Shown here: positions 42,161 to 50,225 of the stretch, piece after piece
Position numbering within the stretch: position 1 is the stretch's first letter
Layout: each line of letters begins with the position of its first letter
Source of the DNA: Streptomyces antioxidans
Lineage (GTDB): Bacteria > Actinomycetota > Actinomycetes > Streptomycetales > Streptomycetaceae
Length of the DNA stretch: 54,991 nt
NCBI RefSeq assembly: GCF_000968685.2
Contig: NZ_LAKD02000084.1
Coordinates: 1-54,991 of the forward strand
Reading direction: 5' to 3'
The notes under the pieces: model-generated
Database searches by the model: none
What the model saw: the letters and a program-made list of their open reading frames with translations, nothing else
What the model was told of the DNA's origin: nothing
Position numbers and translations under genes: made by a program

Positions 42161-43576
42161 CTATTTCTTGACGCGAACTGTCTTGGTGGAGCGCGTTTCG
42201 AGTGTCATCTCGTCCGCTTCCGCGACCTTCGCCTTAAGTCGCACAGTACCTGCCGCCACATCGAGCACGTCCACCACCTTCGCGAGCAGTTTCGCCGTGT
42301 CTTCGTTCCCCGATGCGGCCGCCAGTTGTACGGCACGTCCCAGCTTCGCGGTCGCTTGTTCGGTATCGCCGGATTTGCGCGCATTCATGCCCTGTTTAAT
42401 GGCCTGTGCCAGTTCGGCCTGGCCCGTATAGTGCGCCACCTGCGGATTCATCGCGGTGGAGGCGGCCAGATCGCTGGTCCACACCGCGCGCACCAGCCCC
42501 CGCGCCAGGGAACTCGGCGGGCTGCCGACCCCGTCGGGCACCGGCCGGACCAGGGAGATCCTGGCCGCGAGCATTTCCTGGCCGACCTCCGCCGCCGGAA
42601 CCCGCACACAGAGGTGGTAGTCGCGGGACTCATCGCCCCAGGACCCGGTGGGGTAGTCGCCCGCGCGCGGACCGGCCTCCACGCGCCGGGCGGTCAGGTC
42701 CTCCACCGTCGGTGCGACCTGTTTCACATACGCCACCTCGGCGCCCTTGGGGGTCCACAGCCGGAGGCTGACGTCGGCGACCTCCTTGCCCATCGCCGTC
42801 TCCATCATCCGCGTGAAGTCCGCGGTGAGCCCGGCGGGATCGGCCACGATGTCCGCCGTTCCGAGCAGGGCTGCGGCGATCCCGGTGACCTCCTCGACCT
42901 CCCAGTCCGTGCCCACCCCGCGGGCGTCGCAGGTGAAGCGGCCCGCGCAGGCGTCGAGCACGGCCCTCAGCCGCTGTGGCTCCTCGTGCTCGTTCCGCCC
43001 GTCGGTGAGCAGGATGCCGTGCCGTATCGCGGCATCGGTGGAGCCGAGCAGCAGGTCGGCTTGGAGCAGCCAGGTGCCGATCGCGGTGCCGCCGCCCGGA
43101 CTCAGGCTCCGCAGCGCCTCCTTGGCCCGGGCGCGGTTGAGCGGATCGGCGATGGCCAACTGCCCGTCGCCGGGGAAGACCTCGACCGCCTTGTGGGTGC
43201 CGGCCACCACGGAGAAGGCCACGCCGTCGCGCACCGTGTCGATCGCCGCGGCGGTCGCGTCCCGTGCGTGGCGCATCTTCGTCGCCGGATAGTCCATCGA
43301 GCCGGAGCAGTCCACCATGATCACCACGGCCGCGCGGGGGGAGCAGCCCCGGCCGGACGCGCCGGGAGCGTCCTCGTACCCACCAAGGACGCCCTCGTAC
43401 GCGGGTATCGGCTCATGGGCGGGGCCGGGTATCGGCGGCCCCGCCGTGGCTCCGCCGCCTGCCGATGAGGTGACGGTGATGATCGCGTTCACCTCGCGCC
43501 CTCCCTCGGGGAGGCACGCGTTCTGGTAGACCTCGACCGAGAACCGCGGCGCGTCGGGCGTGGAGAAGTGGGCCAT
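42161..43576 (-). CDS. von Willebrand factor A domain protein
   Basis: The 471-residue protein has a VWA domain from about residue 83 with a complete MIDAS start DxSxS (Asp89, Ser91, Ser93 in VDCSGSM), a GGGTAIG threonine motif and LLTDGRNE. A beta-rich domain and a helical C-terminal region (NARKSGDTEQATAKLGRAVQ) follow. No signal peptide or transmembrane segment is visible, so it acts in the cytoplasm, probably assembling a metal-dependent protein complex. The ATG at 43576 follows AAGGAG, 22 bases after the phosphatase stop, within the kinase-phosphatase-FHA operon. Confidence 0.93.
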   Translation of the reverse strand: MAHFSTPDAPRFSVEVYQNACLPEGGREVNAIITVTSSAGGGATAGPPIPGPAHEPIPAYEGVLGGYEDAPGASGRGCSPRAAVVIMVDCSGSMDYPATKMRHARDATAAAIDTVRDGVAFSVVAGTHKAVEVFPGDGQLAIADPLNRARAKEALRSLSPGGGTAIGTWLLQADLLLGSTDAAIRHGILLTDGRNEHEEPQRLRAVLDACAGRFTCDARGVGTDWEVEEVTGIAAALLGTADIVADPAGLTADFTRMMETAMGKEVADVSLRLWTPKGAEVAYVKQVAPTVEDLTARRVEAGPRAGDYPTGSWGDESRDYHLCVRVPAAEVGQEMLAARISLVRPVPDGVGSPPSSLARGLVRAVWTSDLAASTAMNPQVAHYTGQAELAQAIKQGMNARKSGDTEQATAKLGRAVQLAAASGNEDTAKLLAKVVDVLDVAAGTVRLKAKVAEADEMTLETRSTKTVRVKK

Positions 43577-43598
43577 GTCATCCGCTCCTTGGCGACCG

Positions 43599-45113
43599 TC
43601 AGGCGGATCCTGCCCGGCCCGGGGCAGCGGGGAACGGCACGATCGCCACTGTTACGTTGTCGTGGCCCCCGCCGTCCAGGGCGTGGCCGACCAGGACCTG
43701 CGCACTGTTCAGCGGGCGGGAGCGGGCGTCCGGCGGCACCGCGCGGGCCATCTGCTCCGCTGATTCCGCGTAGTTCCACAGCCCGTCGGTGCACACCACC
43801 ACGACGCCCGGCCGGTCCGGCTTGTACGAGGCGGTGTGGGGCTCCAGCTCATAGGCGTCCGCCCCGAGCCAGCCGGTGATGGCGTGGGCGCGCTCGTCCG
43901 CGTACGCCTCCGCCTCCGACATCAGCCCCGCGGCCACCATCTGGGCCGCCCAGGAGTCGTCCTCGGTGAGTCGCGCGGGCGGGGTCGTACGGTCGTCGGG
44001 GACCCAGTAGGCCCGGCTGTCCCCGATCCAGCCGATGGTGAGGATGTCGCTGGTGACGACGGCGCTGACGATGGTGCACGCCGGTGCGTTCTGATGGCGC
44101 TGCCCCTCGTGGCGGGGGGCGGCCGCGCCGGTGTCCAGGGCCAGGGAGTTGACCGCGTCTGCGGCGGCGATGATCGCCTCGTTCATGGCCTGCTGGGGGT
44201 GGGCGCCGCGCGGCAGCGAGGCCCCCAGCGCCTGGCTGGCGGCCAGGGCGGCGGCGGCCGAGGCCTCGTCGGGGCGGGTGGCCGAGGAGACCCCGTCGCA
44301 CACCACGGCGACCACGACCGGCGCGCCGTCGGGCAGCGCGGAGGCGGACACCGAGAACGCGTCCTCATTGCGGTGGTGGCGCAGCCCGCGGTCGCTGGCC
44401 GCCGCGACCCCGTCCAACTCGCTTTCCATATGGTCGCGTTCGCGTGCCTGGGCGTGTCCGCAGCGCTCGCAGTATCCGTCCTGGTCGATGGTGCCCTCCT
44501 GGCACGCGGCGCACCGGAGGCGGTGCTCGCCGCCGGGCAGCCGGGGGTCCGCCCCGGTGCCGGGGCCGGTCCCGCTGCCGGTGCTGCTCGCCGCGCTGGT
44601 GTGCGTACTCGCGTTGGTCTCCGGGTGGCCGCCGGTCCCGCCGGGCGGCTCGGGCGCGCCGAGCGGTGCCTGCGATGCCTGGGGTACTTGGGGTACTTGG
44701 GGTACTTGGGGTGCCTCGGGCGCGCCGAATGGCGCCTCGGGTGCGCCGAGCGCCGCCGCGGCCCGGGGATCGGCCACCTGGCCGTACCCGCCGGAGGCCG
44801 GGGCGGCCAACTCGTAGTCGTCCGGCTCGTGGCCGTCTGGCTCGTAGCCGTCCGGCTCCGGCCCCGGGTGGGTGGACCACGCCGCCCCGTTCGCCCGCGG
44901 TGCCTCCGGCAGGTCGCCGCGCGCCTCCTGCAGGTTGCCGCGCGCGTCCGACCGGTCGGCGATCGCCTCCGCCGACAGTGCGGCCTCCGCCGCCAGCGCG
45001 GAGGCCACCGTCAGGTCGGCACCGCACTGATCGCAGTATCTGTCCCCCGCCTGCGGCGGCTCAGTACAGGTCGGGCAGGCTGACAGCTGGGGCGGCTGCG
45101 GCATCTGCGACAT
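43599..45113 (-). CDS. PP2C-type Ser/Thr phosphatase with two zinc ribbons
   Basis: The 504-residue protein begins with a zinc ribbon (Cys13/16/27/30), followed by a Pro/Gly/Glu-rich linker with PQV repeats, a second ribbon (Cys201/204/215/218), and a PP2C domain from about 232. Metal-binding and catalytic motifs are intact: SDRGLRHHRNEDA, VVCDGVSS, IGWIGDSRAYW, CTDGLW and GHDNVTVAIV. It should dephosphorylate targets of the kinase encoded 3 bases upstream. The linker DNA carries a 12-bp GGTACTTGGGGT-type repeat. The ATG at 45113 directly follows the kinase stop, so expression is coupled. Confidence 0.95.
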   Translation of the reverse strand: MSQMPQPPQLSACPTCTEPPQAGDRYCDQCGADLTVASALAAEAALSAEAIADRSDARGNLQEARGDLPEAPRANGAAWSTHPGPEPDGYEPDGHEPDDYELAAPASGGYGQVADPRAAAALGAPEAPFGAPEAPQVPQVPQVPQASQAPLGAPEPPGGTGGHPETNASTHTSAASSTGSGTGPGTGADPRLPGGEHRLRCAACQEGTIDQDGYCERCGHAQARERDHMESELDGVAAASDRGLRHHRNEDAFSVSASALPDGAPVVVAVVCDGVSSATRPDEASAAAALAASQALGASLPRGAHPQQAMNEAIIAAADAVNSLALDTGAAAPRHEGQRHQNAPACTIVSAVVTSDILTIGWIGDSRAYWVPDDRTTPPARLTEDDSWAAQMVAAGLMSEAEAYADERAHAITGWLGADAYELEPHTASYKPDRPGVVVVCTDGLWNYAESAEQMARAVPPDARSRPLNSAQVLVGHALDGGGHDNVTVAIVPFPAAPGRAGSA

Positions 45114-45116
45114 CGA

Positions 45117-47693
45117 TCACACCCACGTCCTGGGGCGGAAACGGTTGGCCCGCTCCACCAGTTCGATCCTCTCCTCGCCTCGCTGCGCGAGTCTGGCGAG
45201 TACACGGTACGAGCGCTCCAAGCCGAAGCGCAGCCCGCGCTCGTCCAGGCTGCTGCCGAGCAGAGTCGGCCGGTTGTGTCCCGGGGGCGCCCCGCTGCTG
45301 CCGGACAGTACCCAATCCAGGGCGCTGCCCAGGACCTCCGTACGCAGTCGCTCGCGCCGCACCGCGTCCAGACCGAACTCGCCCAGCCGCTCGACCTGGG
45401 CCGCCGAGGCCGTCAGATCGCTCAGCAGGGCGTCGTACGGGGCGCGCTGGCGCAGCCGGGCCCGTACCGCGGCGACCCGCGCCGCGGTGTAGTGGATCGA
45501 GGACTCCGGCACCGACTCCAGGGCCCGCACCGCGCCCGGGCGGTCCCCGGCGCACAGCAGGACCCGGGCGAGGCCGAAGGCGGCGCTCACAAAGCTGGGG
45601 TCGGCGGCCCAGACCAGCCGGTAGTACTCCGCCGCGTTGTCCAACTGGCCCAGCACCTCGGCGCAGACACCGAGCGCCAGCTTCGGCGCGGGCTCGCCGG
45701 GGAACGCGTCGTAGACGGCGTCGAAGGAGAGCGCGGCCGTCTCGCGGTCGCCGGTGGTCAGCGCGTGCAGCCCCCGGTACCAGACGATCCGCCAGTCATC
45801 GCTGTAGGCGGCCTCCAGACCGGTGAGCGCGACGCCCGCGTCATGCTCCTGGCCCAGCTCAAGCTGGGCGCGCACCCGGCGCAGCCGCAGCTCGACCGAG
45901 TCCACGGGCGCGGTGCGCAGCGCGGCGCTCATCTCGGCGGGGTCGGCGGCCAGCAGACCGGCCAGGAACCCGGCGTTGGGGTCGTCGGGGTCCACCAGCG
46001 GCACCGGGAGCGCCAGCGCGGTGGCCCGTCCGTCCAGCGTGGCGATGGCGGGCAGCGGCAGGGCCAGCGGGCCCGGCGGGCGCTGCGCGGGGATCACGGG
46101 CGCGGTGCCGCCGCCGCGGATGGACCGGGCGCCCAGCAGGGACGGATCCTTTCCGTCGTCGGTGAACAACTCGGTGTCCACGATGCGTGGTTCCGGCCCG
46201 AAGAGCGTGGACAGGGCGGGCCGGGGCCGCCCGGTCTGCAGCGCCACGACCTCCCGCAGCACCCCGGTCAGCTGGTCGGCCATCTCCCGCGCGGAGGCGA
46301 AGCGGCGTCCCGGGTCGGGGTCGGTGGCCCGCACCAGCAGCCGGTAGAAGGATTCGTACGCCCGGAAGACCTCGATGTGCTCGGGGTCCGGCAGGCTGTC
46401 CACATAGACGTTTGTATAGCCCTGGAAGTCGAAGGTGAGCACGGCCAGGGTGCGCGCCACCGTGTAGAGGTCGGAGGAGATCGACGGGCCGGACTCGGAG
46501 ATCTCGGGGGCCTGGTAGCCGACCGTGCCGTAGATGGGGCTGTCGTGGTCGTCCATCCGCCGGACCGCGCCCATGTCGATCAGTTTCAGCTGGTCCTGCT
46601 GCTGAATGGCGTTGTCGACCTTGAAGTCGCAGTAGAGCAGATTGCGGCTGTGCAGATGGCCAAGGGCCTCCAGGGCCTCGATGCCGTAGGCGCACGCCTG
46701 CTCCACCGGCAGCGGATCGCGGCGGCCCTCGGGGGTGCGGCGGGCGTTGGCGATGTCCTTGAGGGACTTGCCGCCCACGTACTCCATGACGATGTAGCCG
46801 TCGAGACTGCCGGTGCGCTGGTCGAGGTGTTCGACGAAGTTGTAGATCCGGACGATGTTGGAGTGCTCGATCTCGGCGAGGAAGCGGCGCTCGGAGACGG
46901 CGGCCGCCAGGGCCTCCTCATCGCCCGTGTCCAGCAGGCCCTTGAGGACCACCCAGCGGTCGGACACCGCGCGGTCGATGGCCAGATAGATCCAGCCGAG
47001 CCCGCCGTGCGCCAGACAGCCCGCGACCTCGTACTGGCCGTGGACGATGTCACCGGGGGTCAACTTCGGTACGAACGAGTACGGATGGCCGCATTTGGTG
47101 CAGAAACCCTCCGTACGGCCCGGCCGTTCACCGCGGGCGCGGCCCACCGGGGCGCCGCAGTCCCCGCGGCTGCAGAACCGCTTGCGCTCGGGGACCTCGG
47201 GGTCGGCCAGCACCGCCGTACGGGGGTCGGGGCGCGGTACGTCCGGGACGCTGACCAGACCGGCACCCAGGGCGTTCCGCGCCGAGGAGGCCGAGGTGGC
47301 GGAGCGGGAGCTGCGCACCGAGACCGAACGGGAGGAGGCCCGCCCGGACAGGGAGCGGGACAGCCGCCCGGACACCGAGCGCCGGGACGTGGAGGAGCGT
47401 GCCGAACGCGACCGGCCCGAGGTGCCGGACGAGGAGTCCCGCCCGGTCCCCGAGGAGCCTCCGCTCCGCGCCGAGGACCCTCCGCTCCGTGCTGAGGACC
47501 CCCCGCTCCGCGCCGAGGAGTTGCCGCCCGGCCCGGGCTGGCCGGTGATCCCGGTGGGCGGTGAGGCCACCATCCCCTCCGGTGAGACGACCGGGGCCAT
47601 ACCGCAGACATCGCAGTACAGCTCGCCTCCGCCGACGTCCTCGTAGGACCCGCCGCAGTCACGCCGCTGGCAGGCGACGACCGCCGCATTCAT
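45117..47693 (-). CDS. pknG: PknG-like Ser/Thr protein kinase
   Basis: The 858-residue protein has a first zinc ribbon (Cys8/13/27/30), a long Ser/Arg/Gly-rich repeat region (about 55-140), and a rubredoxin-like ribbon (Cys174/179/198/201). A kinase domain and a helical TPR-like C-terminus follow. The kinase has the glycine loop LAHGGLGWIYL (225-237), Lys251 in VLK, catalytic Asp356 (YCDFKVDN rather than HRDxKxxN) and DMG (Asp373) in place of DFG, as in PknG rather than PknB-type enzymes. In mycobacteria PknG responds to amino acids through GlnH and GlnX and controls glutamate metabolism; homologues of both lie upstream here. The ATG at 47693 overlaps the preceding stop (ATGA) and follows GGGAGG. 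Confidence 0.93.
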   Translation of the reverse strand: MNAAVVACQRRDCGGSYEDVGGGELYCDVCGMAPVVSPEGMVASPPTGITGQPGPGGNSSARSGGSSARSGGSSARSGGSSGTGRDSSSGTSGRSRSARSSTSRRSVSGRLSRSLSGRASSRSVSVRSSRSATSASSARNALGAGLVSVPDVPRPDPRTAVLADPEVPERKRFCSRGDCGAPVGRARGERPGRTEGFCTKCGHPYSFVPKLTPGDIVHGQYEVAGCLAHGGLGWIYLAIDRAVSDRWVVLKGLLDTGDEEALAAAVSERRFLAEIEHSNIVRIYNFVEHLDQRTGSLDGYIVMEYVGGKSLKDIANARRTPEGRRDPLPVEQACAYGIEALEALGHLHSRNLLYCDFKVDNAIQQQDQLKLIDMGAVRRMDDHDSPIYGTVGYQAPEISESGPSISSDLYTVARTLAVLTFDFQGYTNVYVDSLPDPEHIEVFRAYESFYRLLVRATDPDPGRRFASAREMADQLTGVLREVVALQTGRPRPALSTLFGPEPRIVDTELFTDDGKDPSLLGARSIRGGGTAPVIPAQRPPGPLALPLPAIATLDGRATALALPVPLVDPDDPNAGFLAGLLAADPAEMSAALRTAPVDSVELRLRRVRAQLELGQEHDAGVALTGLEAAYSDDWRIVWYRGLHALTTGDRETAALSFDAVYDAFPGEPAPKLALGVCAEVLGQLDNAAEYYRLVWAADPSFVSAAFGLARVLLCAGDRPGAVRALESVPESSIHYTAARVAAVRARLRQRAPYDALLSDLTASAAQVERLGEFGLDAVRRERLRTEVLGSALDWVLSGSSGAPPGHNRPTLLGSSLDERGLRFGLERSYRVLARLAQRGEERIELVERANRFRPRTWV
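47452..47514. repeat. 21-bp tandem repeat in the pknG-like gene
   Basis: Three 21-base units starting at 47452, 47473 and 47494 differ at only a few positions. Read on the minus strand they encode the repeated heptapeptide GGSSARS in the Ser/Arg-rich linker between the two zinc ribbons. The period keeps frame. Confidence 0.9.
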
Positions 47694-49015
47694 TCCGTGC
47701 CTCCCTCGATGCCTTGCCCGGCCGGGCCCGTCTGGCGTGGCACCAGGGCCTCGGCCGCCGCCTGCTGATAGCGCAGTACGGCCTGTTCGGCCGCCCGCAG
47801 ATCGCATGGGGCGCTCCACAGCATCCGGCGGGCCACGTCATACCGCTCCACCAGGAACGGATCCCGCGCCATGCCATGGCGGGCGACCTTCGCCCGGTAC
47901 GCGTCGAGACGGCCGCGCAGCTCGGCGCGGACCGCGAGCGGTGCGGTGACCGCGGTCAACGACTCGCGGGCCCGCAGCAGCTCGTCGTCGGCGCGCTGCT
48001 CCAGGCTCTCCAGCAGCGGCGAGAGCCGGTGCCACTGCGAGCGCCTGCGGTAGTCGGCGGCGGCGACCAGCTGCTCGTGCAGCGCGGTCGGCGGGCCGCT
48101 GACGGCCGGAACCTCCGACGCCGCGATCTTCGCGAGCACTTCACCGCGCGCCTGGCGCGCCTCGGCCAGGGTGCGGTCGGCGCGGGAGAGTACATCCCGC
48201 AGCCGCATCAGCCGCCGCTCGGCGTCCTGCCGCACATCCAGGACCGCCTCGATCTCCCGGCGCACATCCTCCAGGGCGCGGGCGGAGCGGTCATAGCGCT
48301 CGGTGTCGGGACTGCCGCCGCCGGGCGCGGAGCTGCCGCTGGCCGGTTTCCAGAAGGCCAACGGGTCGGAGACCACTTCGGCGCGCAGCGCGGTGAGCTC
48401 GGCGGTGATCTGCTCCAGATCGTCCCCCGAGGGGTGCTCACCGGGGCGGACCCCCACCGAGTGGGCGAGCGACCGGGTGCGGTGCAGCTCGGCGGAGAGC
48501 ATGTCGATCCGGGCGGGCAGCGCGGACCACACGGCGTCGGCGCTGACGATGACGTCGATGGCCTCCGCGTACCAGCGGTTCATCCGGTCGACCAGCCGGT
48601 CCAGGCCCAACTCCTCGCTGAGCAGGGGCGAACCGCCGAGGGTGGCGCTGCTGGGCAGGGTGATCGCGGTGCCGCACAGCAACTCGGTGAGCTCGGCCAA
48701 CTCGTCCTGGGTCGGCCAGCGGTGGCGCGAGCGCACCTCACGGGCCCGGGTGAGGGCCTCGGTGTACGCGTCGAAGTAGCTCCACAGCAGAGAGATGGCC
48801 TGCTCGGTGGTGGACCAGCGGCTCTTGGTGACGCCCGTGAGCTCGGCGCCCTCGAGGAGCCTTCTGCCCGCGTGGTCCTGGAGGGCGAGCAGCGAGGACT
48901 CGATCGCCTCGTGTTCGGCGGCGAGCTTCGCCAGTGCGCGGTCCACCTCCTCCCGGCCCATGACCGGGCCGTCGGGTGCCCCCGCGAAACTGGGGAAGGG
49001 TCCCGGGACCCCCAT
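47690..49015 (-). CDS. Helical protein of unknown function in the kinase operon
   Basis: The 441-residue protein is almost entirely charged helix with many heptad-like stretches (REEVDRALAKLAAEHEAIES; RRLMRLRDVLSRADRTLAEA), which suggests coiled coils. It has no signal peptide, membrane segment or catalytic motif. Its stop overlaps the kinase start (ATGA), so the two are translationally coupled; it lies 172 bases after the binding-protein gene. Mycobacterial glnX-glnH-pknG loci have no such extra gene that I know of, so it may be an adaptor specific to this arrangement. The ATG at 49015 follows GAGAGG. Confidence 0.88.
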   Translation of the reverse strand: MGVPGPFPSFAGAPDGPVMGREEVDRALAKLAAEHEAIESSLLALQDHAGRRLLEGAELTGVTKSRWSTTEQAISLLWSYFDAYTEALTRAREVRSRHRWPTQDELAELTELLCGTAITLPSSATLGGSPLLSEELGLDRLVDRMNRWYAEAIDVIVSADAVWSALPARIDMLSAELHRTRSLAHSVGVRPGEHPSGDDLEQITAELTALRAEVVSDPLAFWKPASGSSAPGGGSPDTERYDRSARALEDVRREIEAVLDVRQDAERRLMRLRDVLSRADRTLAEARQARGEVLAKIAASEVPAVSGPPTALHEQLVAAADYRRRSQWHRLSPLLESLEQRADDELLRARESLTAVTAPLAVRAELRGRLDAYRAKVARHGMARDPFLVERYDVARRMLWSAPCDLRAAEQAVLRYQQAAAEALVPRQTGPAGQGIEGGTE

Positions 49016-49187
49016 CGATCACCTCTCCATGTCCGTAACCGTTGTGTGATCCGTCTGCTGCGTCATCCCTACGCGTGTGAGGCGGGCGCTAATCCTTGCC
49101 GGTCCGTGATCCTTGCTCTTACCCGATGTGTCCGGGTCCGTCAGGCTCATGCTCGCGGGGTCTCAGCCGCGCTGGTTCCCGTCCGCG

Positions 49188-50225
49188 CTAGTCCTTGTAT
49201 TCGGGGGCGGGCGGCGCCGGGTTCTCCTGCGCCGTGCTGAAGTCCTTGGCGAGCCACTTCTGGTAGGCCTTCATCCAAGGGCTGCCCGCCCCGCCCTGGC
49301 GGTAGTTCTCCAGAACCTTGTTGACCCGGCGTACCAGGTCGTCGTCGTCCTTGTTCATCGCCACGCCGTACAACTCATCGGTGAATCGTGAGCCGACCAG
49401 TTTGACGGAGGGGTCCTGGGCCGCCTGGCCGGCCGCCAGCGCATTGTCGGTGATCACCGCGTCCACCTGGCCGAGCTGCAGTCTGACCAGGCAGTCCAGC
49501 TGGTTGGGGACGGGCTTCACCCTGATCGCGCCCAGATGCTCGGCCCCGGTGTCCGGCTTGTCCAGCTCGGCCTCGGCGGTGGAACCCTGCGCGGTGCAGA
49601 CCTTCTTGCCGCGCAGGGTCTTGTTGTAGCCGGTGATGGACGTGCCGTCGGGGGCCAGCACCTGCTGCCCGGCCTGGAAGTACGCGGTGGAGAACGCCAC
49701 GTCCTTGATCCGGTCGCAGTTGATGGTCATGGTGCGCACCACGACGTCGACCTTGCCCTGCTGCAGGGCCTTGATGCGCTGACTGGTGGGTATGGTGCGG
49801 AAGATGACCGCGTCCGGATCGCCGAAGATGTCGTCGGCGATGGCGTGCACCAGGTCGATGTCGAAGCCGGTGAGGTCGCCGGTGGCCGGATCGCGGTATC
49901 CCCAGCGGTAGCTGTTCTGGTCGACGCCCGCGATCAGCTTGTTGAGCTTGTGCCCATTGACCTTACGGTTCTTGATCCGCTTGATGGCCGGGCCGCTGGC
50001 ACTGGACGGGCGCAGGCTGGCCTCGGGATCGCGGCAGCTGTCCGCCGACGCGGCCTCGGCGCCGGCCCGCACCGTACGCGGCTGCCGCGCACCGCTCTCA
50101 CCGCCGCCCCCGCCGTCGTCCATCATCGCCGGGACCGCGATGGCCGTGGCCACGCCCAGGGCGCACACCGTCACCGCGGCGGCCGATCGCAGCGATCGCA
50201 TGCTTCCGCCCCCCATCGTCCTCAT
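49188..50225 (-). CDS. glnH: GlnH-like amino-acid binding protein (SBP family 3), signalling context
   Basis: The 345-residue protein has an N-terminal hydrophobic export segment (SLRSAAAVTVCALGVATAIA) and a family 3 solute-binding domain from about residue 75: IAGVDQNSYRWGYRDP, LTGFDIDLVHAIADDIFG and the RIKALQQGKVDVVV segment. A canonical lipobox is not clear. No ABC permease or ATPase genes accompany it; instead its ATG overlaps the stop of a GlnX-like membrane protein. In mycobacteria GlnH senses aspartate/glutamate outside the membrane and signals through GlnX to PknG, and the gene order here matches. The ligand is inferred only. Confidence 0.9.
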   Translation of the reverse strand: MRTMGGGSMRSLRSAAAVTVCALGVATAIAVPAMMDDGGGGGESGARQPRTVRAGAEAASADSCRDPEASLRPSSASGPAIKRIKNRKVNGHKLNKLIAGVDQNSYRWGYRDPATGDLTGFDIDLVHAIADDIFGDPDAVIFRTIPTSQRIKALQQGKVDVVVRTMTINCDRIKDVAFSTAYFQAGQQVLAPDGTSITGYNKTLRGKKVCTAQGSTAEAELDKPDTGAEHLGAIRVKPVPNQLDCLVRLQLGQVDAVITDNALAAGQAAQDPSVKLVGSRFTDELYGVAMNKDDDDLVRRVNKVLENYRQGGAGSPWMKAYQKWLAKDFSTAQENPAPPAPEYKD

